Origin: AP-15 sp963755435
Lineage (GTDB): Bacteria; Pseudomonadota; Alphaproteobacteria; ATCC43930; CGMCC-115725
NCBI GenBank assembly: GCA_963755435.1
Contig: CAVWJX010000003.1
Location: 620,001-684,000, forward strand
Reading direction: 5' to 3'
DNA: 64,000 nucleotides
Below are positions 56,208 to 63,917 of this stretch, piece after piece (position 1 is the stretch's first letter; each line of letters starts with the position of its first letter). The notes under the pieces were generated by a model. That model did no database searches and was not told where the DNA came from. It saw only the letters and a list, made by a program, of their open reading frames with translations. Both the position numbers and the translations under genes were made by a program.

Positions 56208-57134
56208 TCATCCAGGTGGGACGAGAGTCTCGGGAATGGTTACGCCCAAGGGCGCGGTAGGAGCAACAGGCCGAGCCGTGGAGCTTCCACATGGCGCAGC
56301 GGATCGGCCTGTTGCGGTCAGGTGCGCAGCGTAGGCCGCGGGGGTCTGGTAGCTGATCGAGGAATGCGGCCGGCGGGTGTTGTAGTCGGCAGCCCAGGCG
56401 GCCAGCTTCTCGCGGGCGTGGTCGAGGCTGAAGAACAGGCTCTCGTTGAGCAGCTCGTCGCGCATCCTGCTGTTGAACGACTCGATGAACCCGTTCTGCG
56501 TTGGCTTGCCCGGCGCGATGTAATGCCAGGCGACGCGTTGGTCCTCGGCCCAGGCCAGGACGGCCGTGGCGGTGAACTCCGTGCCGTTGTCGCTGACGAT
56601 CATGCCGGGCCGGCCGCGGCGCTGGATCAGCACCGTCAGGTCCCGCGCCACGCGCCGGCCTGAGATCGAGGTGTCGGCGATCGCGGCCAGGCACTCGCGG
56701 GTGACGTCGTCGACGACATTGAGGATCCGAAACCGGCGTCCGCCGGCGAGCTGATCGTGCACGAAGTCCAGAGACCAGCGAGCATTGACCCTGGCCTCGA
56801 CCAGGATCGGCGCGCGCGTTCCCACAGCGCGACGGCGGATGCGGCGCTTGCGCACTGTCAGGCCTTCCTCGCGGTAAAGCCGGTAGATGCGGTTTTTGCC
56901 CGAAGGCTCGCCCTCTCGCCGCAGCAGCACGAACAGTCGCCGATAGCCGAACCGCCGCCGCTCGACCGCGAAGCTGCGCAGGCGTTCCCGCAGTTCGGTG
57001 TCCGGCGGGCGGCATGAGCGGTAGCGCACCATCTTGCGGTCCGCCCCGATGATCGAGCAGGCCCGCCGCTCGCTGATCTCGAACACTGTCCGAAGATGGG
57101 CGACGCCTTGGCGCATCGCGGCGGGCCCTACCAT
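56208..57134 (-). CDS. IS3-family transposase OrfB (DDE integrase domain)
   Basis: A 308-residue protein. An HTH_21-like segment (RERLRSFAVERRRFGYRRL) is followed by the rve integrase core: first Asp in ARWSLDFVHDQL, second in MIVSDNGTEFT, Glu in GFIESFNSRMRDE, all present. It overlaps orfA by 7 bp at an A-rich slippery stretch (gcaaaaaaatgg), so the active transposase is probably the OrfAB fusion made by -1 ribosomal frameshifting, as in other IS3 members. A separate start at 57134 also exists. Confidence 0.93.
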   Translation of the reverse strand: MVGPAAMRQGVAHLRTVFEISERRACSIIGADRKMVRYRSCRPPDTELRERLRSFAVERRRFGYRRLFVLLRREGEPSGKNRIYRLYREEGLTVRKRRIRRRAVGTRAPILVEARVNARWSLDFVHDQLAGGRRFRILNVVDDVTRECLAAIADTSISGRRVARDLTVLIQRRGRPGMIVSDNGTEFTATAVLAWAEDQRVAWHYIAPGKPTQNGFIESFNSRMRDELLNESLFFSLDHAREKLAAWAADYNTRRPHSSISYQTPAAYAAHLTATGRSAAPCGSSTARPVAPTAPLGVTIPETLVPPG

Positions 57135-57394
57135 TTTTTTGCCAGAAGCTCGTTCAACGCGGCCTTATCCAGCATCGCATCCGCCAGGAGCCGCTTCAGC
57201 CGGCCGTTCTCTTCCTCCAGCGACCGCAGACGCTGCGCATCCGACACGCTCATCCCGCCGAACTTCGCCTTCCAGGCGTAAATCGTCCCCTCCGAGACGC
57301 CGTGCTTGCGGGCCAGCTCCCCCGCCTTCGCACCCGCCTCGTTCTCCCGCAGAATCCCGATGATCTGCTCTTCCGTGAACCTTGCCCGCTTCAT
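57128..57394 (-). CDS. IS3-family OrfA (helix-turn-helix)
   Basis: An 88-residue protein: FTEEQIIGILRENEAGAKAG, then ARKHGVSEGTIYAWKAKFGG (the HTH), then a leucine-zipper-like coil LRSLEEENGRLKRLLADAML. This is the DNA-binding part of the IS3 transposase. The stop TAG lies just after the seven-A run at which ribosomes can slip into orfB. Confidence 0.93.
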   Translation of the reverse strand: MKRARFTEEQIIGILRENEAGAKAGELARKHGVSEGTIYAWKAKFGGMSVSDAQRLRSLEEENGRLKRLLADAMLDKAALNELLAKKW

Positions 57395-57768
57395 TCGTCC
57401 GTCCTCTCGTTTGGGCCGGACTCTAGGTCTACTTGGAGGAAAATCTCAGGGGCAGGTCACAGCCCTTATATTTTCGTCGACTGATGGCACTTGCCATTGG
57501 GTCAATGCCGAAATTTCGTAAACACGCGCAGCCGCCAGAACCTTGTTGATGTATTCGAGCCGGTAAAAATCGGCGTCGCCGTATTGTGATTGAGTTTCTT
57601 CCCGTTCTGCTTCGTAGTATCGGGCACGAACGATCCGCTCAAATTCCACAAAAGCAAGTTCCAGAGTCTTCTGGAAGCTGCGTAAGTTCTTCATCGGTAA
57701 TCATGCTGTCGCTTCCATGGTATCGACTGGGGTTTAGTTAGTCCAGCTCCGGGTCTCTCATGCCGTCA

Positions 57769-58186
57769 GCAAGCGTAGGGCGGAACAGCGTAGCGCATTC
57801 CGCCATTCTCCACGACTGGGCATACTCCCCTGATGCCGGAGTATCGCCGAAATCGGGTTCCGGGTGGAGCGTTCTTCTTCACCGTCAACCTGCTCAACCG
57901 CCGGTCGGACCTATGGCGAGGCGTATCATCATATTGCGCGCCGCAATATGTCGACAATTGGGTAATTCTTCCGAACCACGTGCACTGTCCGTGGACATCC
58001 GGCGGATTGGCGGATTCTTCGTTTGGCCGGTGTGTGGCCGGCGGGCTTTATCCGGCAGGATGGATGGGCGGTGGTGAGGAACCGCGGGAGACCGGCGAGC
58101 AGGGATGAATCCGAAACGAAAGCGGGCGGAGCGGAGTCGGGACGGTTCGAGGCGGAATGCGCTACGCTGTTCCGCCCTACGCTTGC
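57769..58186. mobile_element. REP/RAYT-derived element with perfect 36-bp inverted repeats
   Basis: 36 bases at 57769-57804 are exactly complementary to 58151-58186. Each arm contains ggcggaatgcgctacgctgt-type sequence. Between them lies a decayed RAYT transposase gene. RAYT enzymes mobilise such palindromes, so this looks like a unit whose transposase has been internally deleted. The right arm touches the stop codon of the MltR-like gene at 58186-58188. Confidence 0.8.
57833..58108 (+). pseudogene. RAYT (Y1 transposase) remnant with internal deletions
   Basis: The start MPEYRRNRVPGGAFFFTVNL and the catalytic-region phrase VDNWVILPNHVHCPWT (with the HxH metal motif) are typical of REP-associated tyrosine transposases, as is the end GGLYPAGWMGGGEE. 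The parts between are missing: about 30 residues before the HxH and about 60-70 after it, where the catalytic Tyr should be. At 91 residues it is about half the usual length and cannot be active. Confidence 0.75.
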
Positions 58187-58770
58187 TACGGAAGTGGCTC
58201 GTCGTTGCAAAATACAAAGTCGCCTTCCCTTGGCCCCTCACGCTTCACAAGCATCCGGTACGCGATGTTGTGGCAAGCCGACACAAACAGCATCCAGGAC
58301 GCCGATTTTTCCGTCCTAATACGCGCCTCGAATGAGTTGCCGCTATCGGGCAGCTTCGGGACTTTCAACTCGTTGCAAACCGCTGCCACCTCGGGCGTTT
58401 GAAAATCGAAGGCAATGCGAGAATGCGCGAATTGGTTTCGTAATTCTTTGATTAACTTGAGATCGGAATAGGTGATCGGCCCTATGATATTCATCGCGTA
58501 GGCGATAATGATCTTCGCGGAGAAGGTACCGACCGCGCCCTCAAAACCGAACATTTGATCTCGCTCAGTTTTATTGAGATTCCGGCGCATGCGGGATGCG
58601 AGCAGCTTTTCCAACGCCGTCTCGACAAATGCTCCGAGCATGACTGCCGTTACTCTATCGCTCGTATTGAAAACCTCTTTTTCTAGGGCCTCTAGAGTTT
58701 CTCTATCTCTCGCGATGGGATCGCTTCGCGCGAACGCCCGTAGAGCTGTGATTGCGGCCTTAGCACCCAT
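58186..58770 (-). CDS. MltR-like/HEPN-type protein
   Basis: A protein of about 194 residues (209 if ATG 58815 is used). MltR-like phrases: TSDRVTAVMLGAFVETALEK, TFSAKIIIAYAMNIIG, YSDLKLIKELRNQFAHSRIA and FDFQTPEVAAVCNEL. The segment RNQFAH is an R-x4-H motif as in HEPN ribonucleases and MltR relatives. It is soluble. Its last codons meet a RAYT-element arm, so the C-terminus may be altered. It follows a decayed resolvase. A role as stand-alone RNase or regulator is open. Confidence 0.7.
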   Translation of the reverse strand: MGAKAAITALRAFARSDPIARDRETLEALEKEVFNTSDRVTAVMLGAFVETALEKLLASRMRRNLNKTERDQMFGFEGAVGTFSAKIIIAYAMNIIGPITYSDLKLIKELRNQFAHSRIAFDFQTPEVAAVCNELKVPKLPDSGNSFEARIRTEKSASWMLFVSACHNIAYRMLVKREGPREGDFVFCNDEPLP

Positions 58771-58811
58771 GACCAAGGTTCCACGCTGTTCTGTAGAGGC
58801 TGCCCGCAGGC

Positions 58812-59155
58812 TCATGCCGCCAGTCGCGAAATCGTACTCTTCCCGACGCCGTAGCTGCGCGCGAATTCGGCAAGCGTGGCACCTTCGGCGCGGCGCTCTG
58901 CGGGCCTCGGCCTGCTGCGCCTCGGTCAATTTCGGCTTTGCGGCCCATGCGCTGCCCGCGCTTCTGCGCCCGGCTGCGGCCCTCGGCGGTGCGGGTGCGG
59001 ATAAGGTCGTGCTCCACGTCGGCGAGGCCGCCGAGCACGGCGATCATCAGCCGCCCGGTGCTAGTGTCGGTGTCGGCCCAGGGCTCAGCGAATGAGCGAA
59101 ATTGCACCTTGGCGGGGTTGGCGAAAACGTCCCTGCAAGCATGAATACGTATCAT
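58812..59155 (-). pseudogene. Serine recombinase (resolvase/invertase) remnant
   Basis: Only the end of the catalytic domain and the HTH remain: VQFRSFAEPWADTDTSTGRL, ADVEHDLIRTRTAEGRSRAQ, MGRK, then LTEAQQAEARR and LAEFARSYGVGKSTISRLAA in other frames. Two indels are seen, an extra A in the AAA after MGR near 58943 and another near 58895. The first 70-80 residues with the catalytic serine are absent. It abuts the first 76-bp direct repeat. Confidence 0.75.
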
Positions 59156-59163
59156 TGGTTATG

Positions 59164-59239
59164 GGCGTCCCTTCCGTCTCCGGCATCGAGCCCGTATCCT
59201 GTGGGTGGGACCCCGGGGGCTGAGGAGGCGACCAGATGG
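59164..59239 (+). repeat. 76-bp direct repeat, copy 1 (duplicated 3-hydroxyisobutyrate dehydrogenase leader)
   Basis: 72 of 76 bases match 60300-60375. It includes the gaggaggcgaccag ribosome site and an ATG but is followed by unrelated sequence rather than the dehydrogenase gene. The next 71-codon ORF from that ATG does not look coding. Confidence 0.85.
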
Positions 59240-59307
59240 TGTCGCTGCCCCAACCAGACGAGCTCCCTCATTGTTTCAGCGCAGACGCGGGTTGCCCATA
59301 TCGGCGC

Positions 59308-59996
59308 TCAATGCAGCGAGACCGGTACGACAGTTATGGTATATTTAACATCCTGCAGGCCGCCGCCACCCTCGGCATGAAAATGGATTGTGTGTTGCCC
59401 CACCTTCAGTGGTTTGAGCATCACATAAAGACCGTCATCGACCGAGGGTGAATATACGCCGGCCGGAACGGCGCCGGGGCCGCCGCATACCGCATTGAAC
59501 ACATTGTCTATCGGCAAGGTGGTCGGATATACGATCGACTTGACGCGCTGGATCAGGTCGTTGGCGTAATGCCCATCAACTTGGACCGCTAAATTGGTAA
59601 CGCTGTCGATAACACCCTTGGTATAGGCTCTCAAATCTTTAACCGGCACATTTTCGGGGCTCTCCCCGCAAACGCCGGGGGAATTGAAGTCGTCCTGGTT
59701 GGTCGCAGGGAAAAAAGCGTGGTACCTTCGGGTATCGAGCAAGCGCGGGTGGCCGATCCGCCTAGGAAGACGCCAGCCAAAAACCATATGGGGCCTCGTT
59801 GACCGACCATGCAATATTGGCCGGTCGTATCCTCCTGCGGATTTTGGCCGGTCGGGATCGAGTAGGCCCATTGCCGCCATTGGGCAGTCAGCTCAGACAG
59901 CGGCCCGGGCGTGGCGCCGCTGTCCGCGAACGCCAGCTGCATTGGCAAGACCAGTCCGACGGCAGCTCCGATGACCGTAGCGGTAACTTTATTCAT
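59308..59996 (-). CDS. Secreted protein of unknown function, with homopolymer frameshift
   Basis: Starts at ATG 59996 after gggaggag: a signal peptide (MNKVTATVIGAAVGLVLPMQ, cut near AFA-DS), then WRQWAYSIPTGQNPQ, CMVGQRGPIWFLAGVFLGGS and CSIPEGTTLF. The frame breaks in a run of six T near 59727. One more T gives FFPATNQDDFNSPGVCG and the end VGQHTIHFHAEGGGG and YTITVVPVSLH. About 229 residues when repaired. Four or more cysteines suggest disulfides. The C-terminal half resembles a beta-sandwich. I recall similar exported hypotheticals in alphaproteobacteria, with no known role. A CRP-like site lies upstream. Confidence 0.75.
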
Positions 59997-60299
59997 TTGC
60001 TGCTCCTCCCTTTAAAAATGTATTGCATTGTTCGCATCGCGTGGCGTGTTGGCAACTTCCCCCTCTGTGATTCCTAAGGTTGGCTTAACATTCAATTTTC
60101 GACGCAAGCTGTGAGCTAGCTCACAGCGCAAAAAAATAGTTTTGAGTAACTCGCGCCGGTTATTGTGCGCGCCGGTCACCTTCTCGCGGAAAATCTTTGC
60201 ATCCCGCGCCGCGCAACGGCTCAAGCCGGCTCTCCACGATACTGACGCAGGCATAGCCGAGGCGGCGGTTTTGCCGGTGCGTTCCAGTCACAGATCATC
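59997..60299. other. Intergenic region upstream of the secreted-protein gene
   Basis: About 300 bases, AT-richer than the chromosome average, with no supported gene. It contains the CRP-like palindrome at 60108-60127 and, on the right, the second 76-bp repeat begins at 60300. It probably holds the promoter for the minus-strand secreted protein. Confidence 0.5.
60108..60127. promoter_or_regulatory. Perfect palindrome matching the CRP consensus
   Basis: GCTGTGAGCTAGCTCACAGC contains TGTGA-N6-TCACA, the exact CRP/cAMP-receptor consensus core. It is centred about 121 bp upstream of the secreted-protein ATG on the minus strand. A run of seven A follows on the plus side, so it is not a terminator for plus-strand transcripts. 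Confidence 0.5.
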
Positions 60300-60375
60300 G
60301 GCGTCCCTTTCGCCTCCGGCATCGAGCCCGTATCCTGTGGGTGGAACCCCGGGGGTTGAGGAGGCGACCAGATGG
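60300..60375 (+). repeat. 76-bp direct repeat, copy 2 (native 3-hydroxyisobutyrate dehydrogenase leader)
   Basis: This copy carries the ribosome site and ATG of the dehydrogenase gene. The matching copy is 1136 bp upstream. The pair encloses the secreted-protein gene. Confidence 0.85.
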
Positions 60376-61272
60376 CGGATATCGGCTTTATCGGGCTCGG
60401 CAATATGGGGGCGCCGATGGCGGCGAATTTGCTCAAGGCCGGGCATCGGGTCAGCGCCTTCGACATCGTGCCGGCCGCCGTTGCAGCCGTTGCGCAGCAG
60501 GGTGCGCGGGCGGCGTCGAGCGCGGCCGAGGCGGTGGCCGCCGGCGAGATCGTGATCACCATGCTGCCGGCCGGGCCGCAGGTGCGCGAGGTTTATCTCG
60601 GCAATGGCGGGGTGCTCGGGCCGCGCCGCCAAGGATGCGCTGTTGATCGACTGCTCGACGATCGATGTCGAGACCGCGCGCTCGGTTGCCGCCGCGGCCG
60701 GGGAAGCCGGCTTCGACATGCTCGACGCGCCGGTGTCGGGCGGCACCGCCGGGGCGGCCGGGGCGAGCCTCACCTTCATGGTCGGCGGCAGCGCCGCGGC
60801 CTTTGCCCGGGCCGAGCCGATCCTCGCGGCGATGGGGCGCACGATCGTCCACACTGGCCCCGCCGGCAGCGGCCAGGCGGTCAAGATCTGCAACAACATG
60901 ATGCTCGCGGTGTCGATGATCGGCACCTGCGAGGCGCTGGTGCTCGGCCAAAAGCTCGGCCTCTCACCGCAGATTCTGTTCGATGTGGTCAGCAAATCCA
61001 CCGGCCAGAGCTGGGCCTTGACCGGCTATTGCCCAGTGCCAGGGCCGGTGCCGTCGTCGCCGGCCAATCGCGATTATGCCGCGGGGTTTACCGCGGCGAT
61101 GATGCTGAAGGATCTGCGCCTGGCGCAGCAGGCCGCCGGGGCGAGTGCGGCGCCGACCCCGCTCGGCGCGATCGCCGCGGCACTCTATCAGCTGCTGGTC
61201 GACCGGGGAGAGGGCGCGCTCGATTTCTCGGCGATCTATCGCTTTATCGCGACGCCGGACGCTAAAATTTGA
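60372..61272 (+). CDS. mmsB: 3-hydroxyisobutyrate dehydrogenase, with single-base frameshift
   Basis: Oxidises 3-hydroxyisobutyrate to methylmalonate semialdehyde in valine breakdown. The NAD motif FIGLGNMGAPMAANLLKAGH starts the protein. The frame slips near 60620, where an extra C in gggccgcgcc separates NGGVLG from RAAKDALLIDCSTID. After that come DAPVSGGTAGA, the catalytic Lys in GQAVKICNNMML, and MMLKDLRLAQQAA near the end. Repaired length is about 299 residues. It belongs with the acyl-CoA dehydrogenase and hydrolase 6 kb upstream, now separated by the island. A MarR gene follows. Confidence 0.9.
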
Positions 61273-61333
61273 AACGAATAGTTAACTGAACTCCGGCTAA
61301 CCTCGTCCGAGATCGCCCAGTGACGAGGCTCGG

Positions 61334-61807
61334 ATGAACAACACCTATATCGACGTGATCTCGCTCGTCGAGCGGCTGCACCGCCATTTTCTGGAGGTGG
61401 TGAAGCTCGAGCTCGAAGGGCTCGGGATTCATGACATCAACAATGTCCAGGGCATGATGCTGTTCAACATCGGCGACGCCGAGATGACGGTCGGCGAACT
61501 GACCCTGCGCGGCTGCTATCTCGGCTCCAACGTCTCCTACAACGTCAAGAAGATGGTCGAGAACGGCTATCTCTTACAGCAGCGCTCGCTGCACGACCGG
61601 CGCTCGGTGCATGTCCGGCTGACCGACAAGGGGGGCAAGCTGCGCGACCGGCTGAGCCTGATGCATCAGCGCCACGCCGAGATGCTGCCGCAAGCGCTGG
61701 TCGGCGCCGAGGACCTCGAGGCCGCCGGGGTCACCTTGCGCCGGCTCGAACGCTTCTGGATCCGCGCCGGCGACATGATGCAGCGGCCGCCGCAATTCGC
61801 CGCCTGA
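61334..61807 (+). CDS. MarR-family transcriptional regulator
   Basis: A 157-residue winged-helix regulator. The DNA-binding part is MTVGELTLRGCYLGSNVSYN followed by the wing SLHDRRSVHVRLTDKG, preceded and followed by dimerisation helices. The recognition helix phrase GSNVSYNVKKMVENGYL resembles the LdtR-like subgroup of alphaproteobacteria. It is 61 bp downstream of the dehydrogenase and may regulate the valine genes or cell-wall genes. The target is not evident. Confidence 0.9.
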   Translation: MNNTYIDVISLVERLHRHFLEVVKLELEGLGIHDINNVQGMMLFNIGDAEMTVGELTLRGCYLGSNVSYNVKKMVENGYLLQQRSLHDRRSVHVRLTDKGGKLRDRLSLMHQRHAEMLPQALVGAEDLEAAGVTLRRLERFWIRAGDMMQRPPQFAA

Positions 61808-61896
61808 TCTTTTCAGGGGGCCGGTGACCGCCGAGCGCATCGACTTTTCAGGTGAGCGGTGGCGAGGCTGCGCCGAGCAGATTGTGGAGGAGCAGC

Positions 61897-62337
61897 ATGG
61901 CAGCCGAGCTTATTCCGCTCTCGCCCGGGCTGAGCGTCACCGGCCGGCTCGAACGGGCCGACATCGACGCGCTGGCCCAGGCCGGGGTGCGCACGATCGT
62001 CAACAACCGCCCCGACGGCGAAGACCCGGGGCAGGTGCCGGCAGCCGAGGCGCGGCGGCTCGCCGAGGCGCACGGCATTGCCTATCATCATATCCCGATC
62101 ACCGCGGCGAGCCTGACCCGGGCCGATGTCGACGCCTTTGCCGCGGCGCTGCGCGAGGCGGAGGCGCCGGTCGTCGCCCATTGCCGCAGCGGCACCCGCT
62201 CGACGCTGCTCTGGGCCCTGACCCGGATGCGCGAGGGCGCCGACCCGCTCGGCCTGATCGCCGAGGCCGCGCGTCATGGCATCGACATCGCCAGCCTACC
62301 GGCGGTGGCGGCGCGGCTGCGTCAGCGCACCGGCTGA
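61897..62337 (+). CDS. TIGR01244/DUF442 dual-specificity-phosphatase-like sulfurtransferase
   Basis: A 146-residue protein with a tyrosine-phosphatase-like fold. The active-site loop is HCRSGTRS with Cys96 and the Arg of CX5R. The N-terminal phrase SVTGRLERADIDALAQAGVR and TIVNNRPDGEDPGQ are typical of DUF442, the family also found fused to the Blh sulfide-responsive hydrolases. It may be a sulfur transferase or phosphatase. The ATG at 61897 has a ggaggag box. Confidence 0.88.
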   Translation: MAAELIPLSPGLSVTGRLERADIDALAQAGVRTIVNNRPDGEDPGQVPAAEARRLAEAHGIAYHHIPITAASLTRADVDAFAAALREAEAPVVAHCRSGTRSTLLWALTRMREGADPLGLIAEAARHGIDIASLPAVAARLRQRTG

Positions 62338-62370
62338 GCCCGGTCCGGCGCGGCGCGGCGCGGGCTCAGT

Positions 62371-63757
62371 TCAGGGCCGGGGCGCCGATCCGGTTTGGCC
62401 ACGGACCAGCCGTAGCGGGCGGCACGCGGCCAGATCGCAGCCGAAGAACGGGGTTCGCCACGGGAAGAACGGGGTTCGCCACAGATAGCTGAGCCAGATC
62501 GCGGCGAGGCCGGTGACCAGCCACCACCACACCAGCTCGCGGCCGATCCAGAACAATAGCTCGAGGCGCACGCTTAGCCGGTCGCCGGGGAGGAGGGCGG
62601 CGAGCGCGTGAACCAGGCGGCGCAGCGGTTCTTCCCAGGCGAGGAACAAGAGTGCGGCGATGATCCGGGCGAAGCGCCGACACAGCGCGCGATCGCCGGC
62701 CGCCAGCTGGTAAAGCCGCACCAGGCCCGGCATTACCAGCGCAAAATAAATCTCGCGATAGTCGATATTCTGTCCGCCGCAGAAGCACGCGGTCAGCAGC
62801 AGCGCCCCGACCAGCAGGATTTGCCCCGGCCCATCCGTTCCGGTCGAGATCGGCGGCGGCCAACAGGCGCGCGGTGCGCCGGGTGCGGGCGATCGCCAGC
62901 GCGGCGAGGATGCCGAGCAGCAGCAGACCCCCGGCGCGCCAGAGCTGCCGGCCGAGTACCGCCTGGGCAAACCCGAAGGGCAGGTTCAGCGCCGAAAACG
63001 AATCGGCGAAATAGGAAAGCGCCGGAATGTTCGCCAGCGCCCTGGCGAGATCGGTAAGGCCGAGGCCGGCAAGCCCGCCGGCGATCAGCATCGCCAGCAC
63101 GGTTCCGATCAGCGCGTCCCGTCGCCGCTCGCGCGCCAGCAGCACCAGCAGCACCAGCGGGTAGTATTTGAGCAGCCCGGCCAGCAGGAAGAGCGCATAG
63201 CAGCCGAGCCGCCACGGCCGCGGCGCGCGGTCGAGGGCACAGCCGGCAACGATCAACAGAAAGATGGCGAGATCGCAGTTCGCCCGTTCGAGCGCGTAGA
63301 CGGTCATCGGCGACAGCGCCGCGGCGGCCATCAGCAACGCTTCGCCCGAACGTTCCGGCCGGATCACGACCCAGAGCGAGAGGATGAACAGCACATCGAG
63401 GCCGAGCCCGACCGGCGTCGTCTGCGCGGTGCCGAGAAAGCTCGGGACCAATGCGAGCCACAGCGGCGAATAGACATGCACGCGGCCGAGCGCGTCGCAC
63501 GGGTTGGAAAGGTAGACGTCGATGCCCAGGCGCTGGCATTGCGCGGCGGCAAGGATGGCGTGAATGTCGAGAAACGGAAAGCGGAACGGCGCGAACCCGA
63601 ACCGCTTCAAGATATCGAAATAAAGCGGGTGCGGACCCCACCGCCACAATCCCGCCAGTGCCGCCAGCAGCAGCAGCGCCGCCACCGGAGTCAGCAGGCG
63701 GTACGCCGCTCGCCGATGCGCGGTCGGCGCGGCAAGGGCAAGTTGGATCGAGGCCAT
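62371..63757 (-). CDS. GT87/DUF2029-like polytopic membrane glycosyltransferase, with single-base frameshift
   Basis: Starts at ATG 63757 (MASIQLALAAPTAHRRAAYR). About 10 hydrophobic helices, with the early lumenal region FLDIHAILAAAQCQRLGIDVY typical of lipid-linked mannosyltransferases of the GT87 group. Near 62825 an extra G in a G run separates ADLDRNGWAG from QILLVGALLLTACFCGGQNI. The repaired frame then has more helices (LELLFWIGRELVWWWLVTGL) and ends at 62371. About 461 residues. A glycosyltransferase-like gene starts on the other strand, so the region may belong to surface glycan assembly. Confidence 0.8.
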
Positions 63758-63917
63758 GTCGCGACCGCGAGGCTATGCCGGCCTTGATTAAGGGCTGATG
63801 AAGAGCGGTAAGGGGTGATGAAGAGCGGGCGCTTGCTCGGATTCGCGCAGCCGCGGTTCACCCTTCGTTAAAATCATCCGGCCTAATCTGGCGGCAGCGC
63901 AATCGGGCATTGCACCT

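Larger units (their letters stand above)
56190..57459 (-). mobile_element. IS3-family insertion sequence (1270 bp), complete
   Basis: Bounded by inverted ends beginning TGACCTGCCCCTGAGATTT on both sides (19 identical bases, then partial match). CAGC (GCTG on the minus strand) is duplicated at 56186-56189 and 57460-57463, a 4-bp target duplication. It encodes orfA and orfB with a frameshift junction. The host gene is rejoined on in silico removal, which proves the boundaries. The element looks intact and could be active. Confidence 0.92.
55697..57706 (-). pseudogene. First gene of the island operon, interrupted by an IS3 element
   Basis: The 5' part lies at 57460-57706 (EREETQSQYGDADFYRLEYI, LAAARVYEISALTQWQVPSV) and the 3' part at 55697-56189 (TQIRIRRAPLLRKNTVGLDG, then IEQIRTAIEQADLPEPKRE and FKKLEPARTWIDSIAALLG). 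Deleting the IS plus one GCTG copy joins VDENIRA to AFAQFTSDVDHF in one frame. Two extra single-base shifts remain, near 56010 and 57690. The likely start is ATG 57706 (MITDEELTQLPED). The product is a soluble helical protein of about 260 residues ending in the acidic tip DLDDDIPF, like the SSB C-terminal tail that recruits DNA-repair partners. No OB fold is present. Function unknown. Confidence 0.65.

Noticed and set aside
56350..57020. Plus-strand ORFs within the IS3 element
   Set aside because: Antisense to the transposase with its clear DDE residues.
59236..59451. 71-codon ORF after the duplicated leader
   Set aside because: It starts at the copied ATG but runs antisense to the secreted-protein gene and has no recognisable content.
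60108..60127. Palindrome as an intrinsic terminator
   Set aside because: It is followed by A, not T, on the plus strand, and on the minus strand the T run precedes rather than follows the stem.
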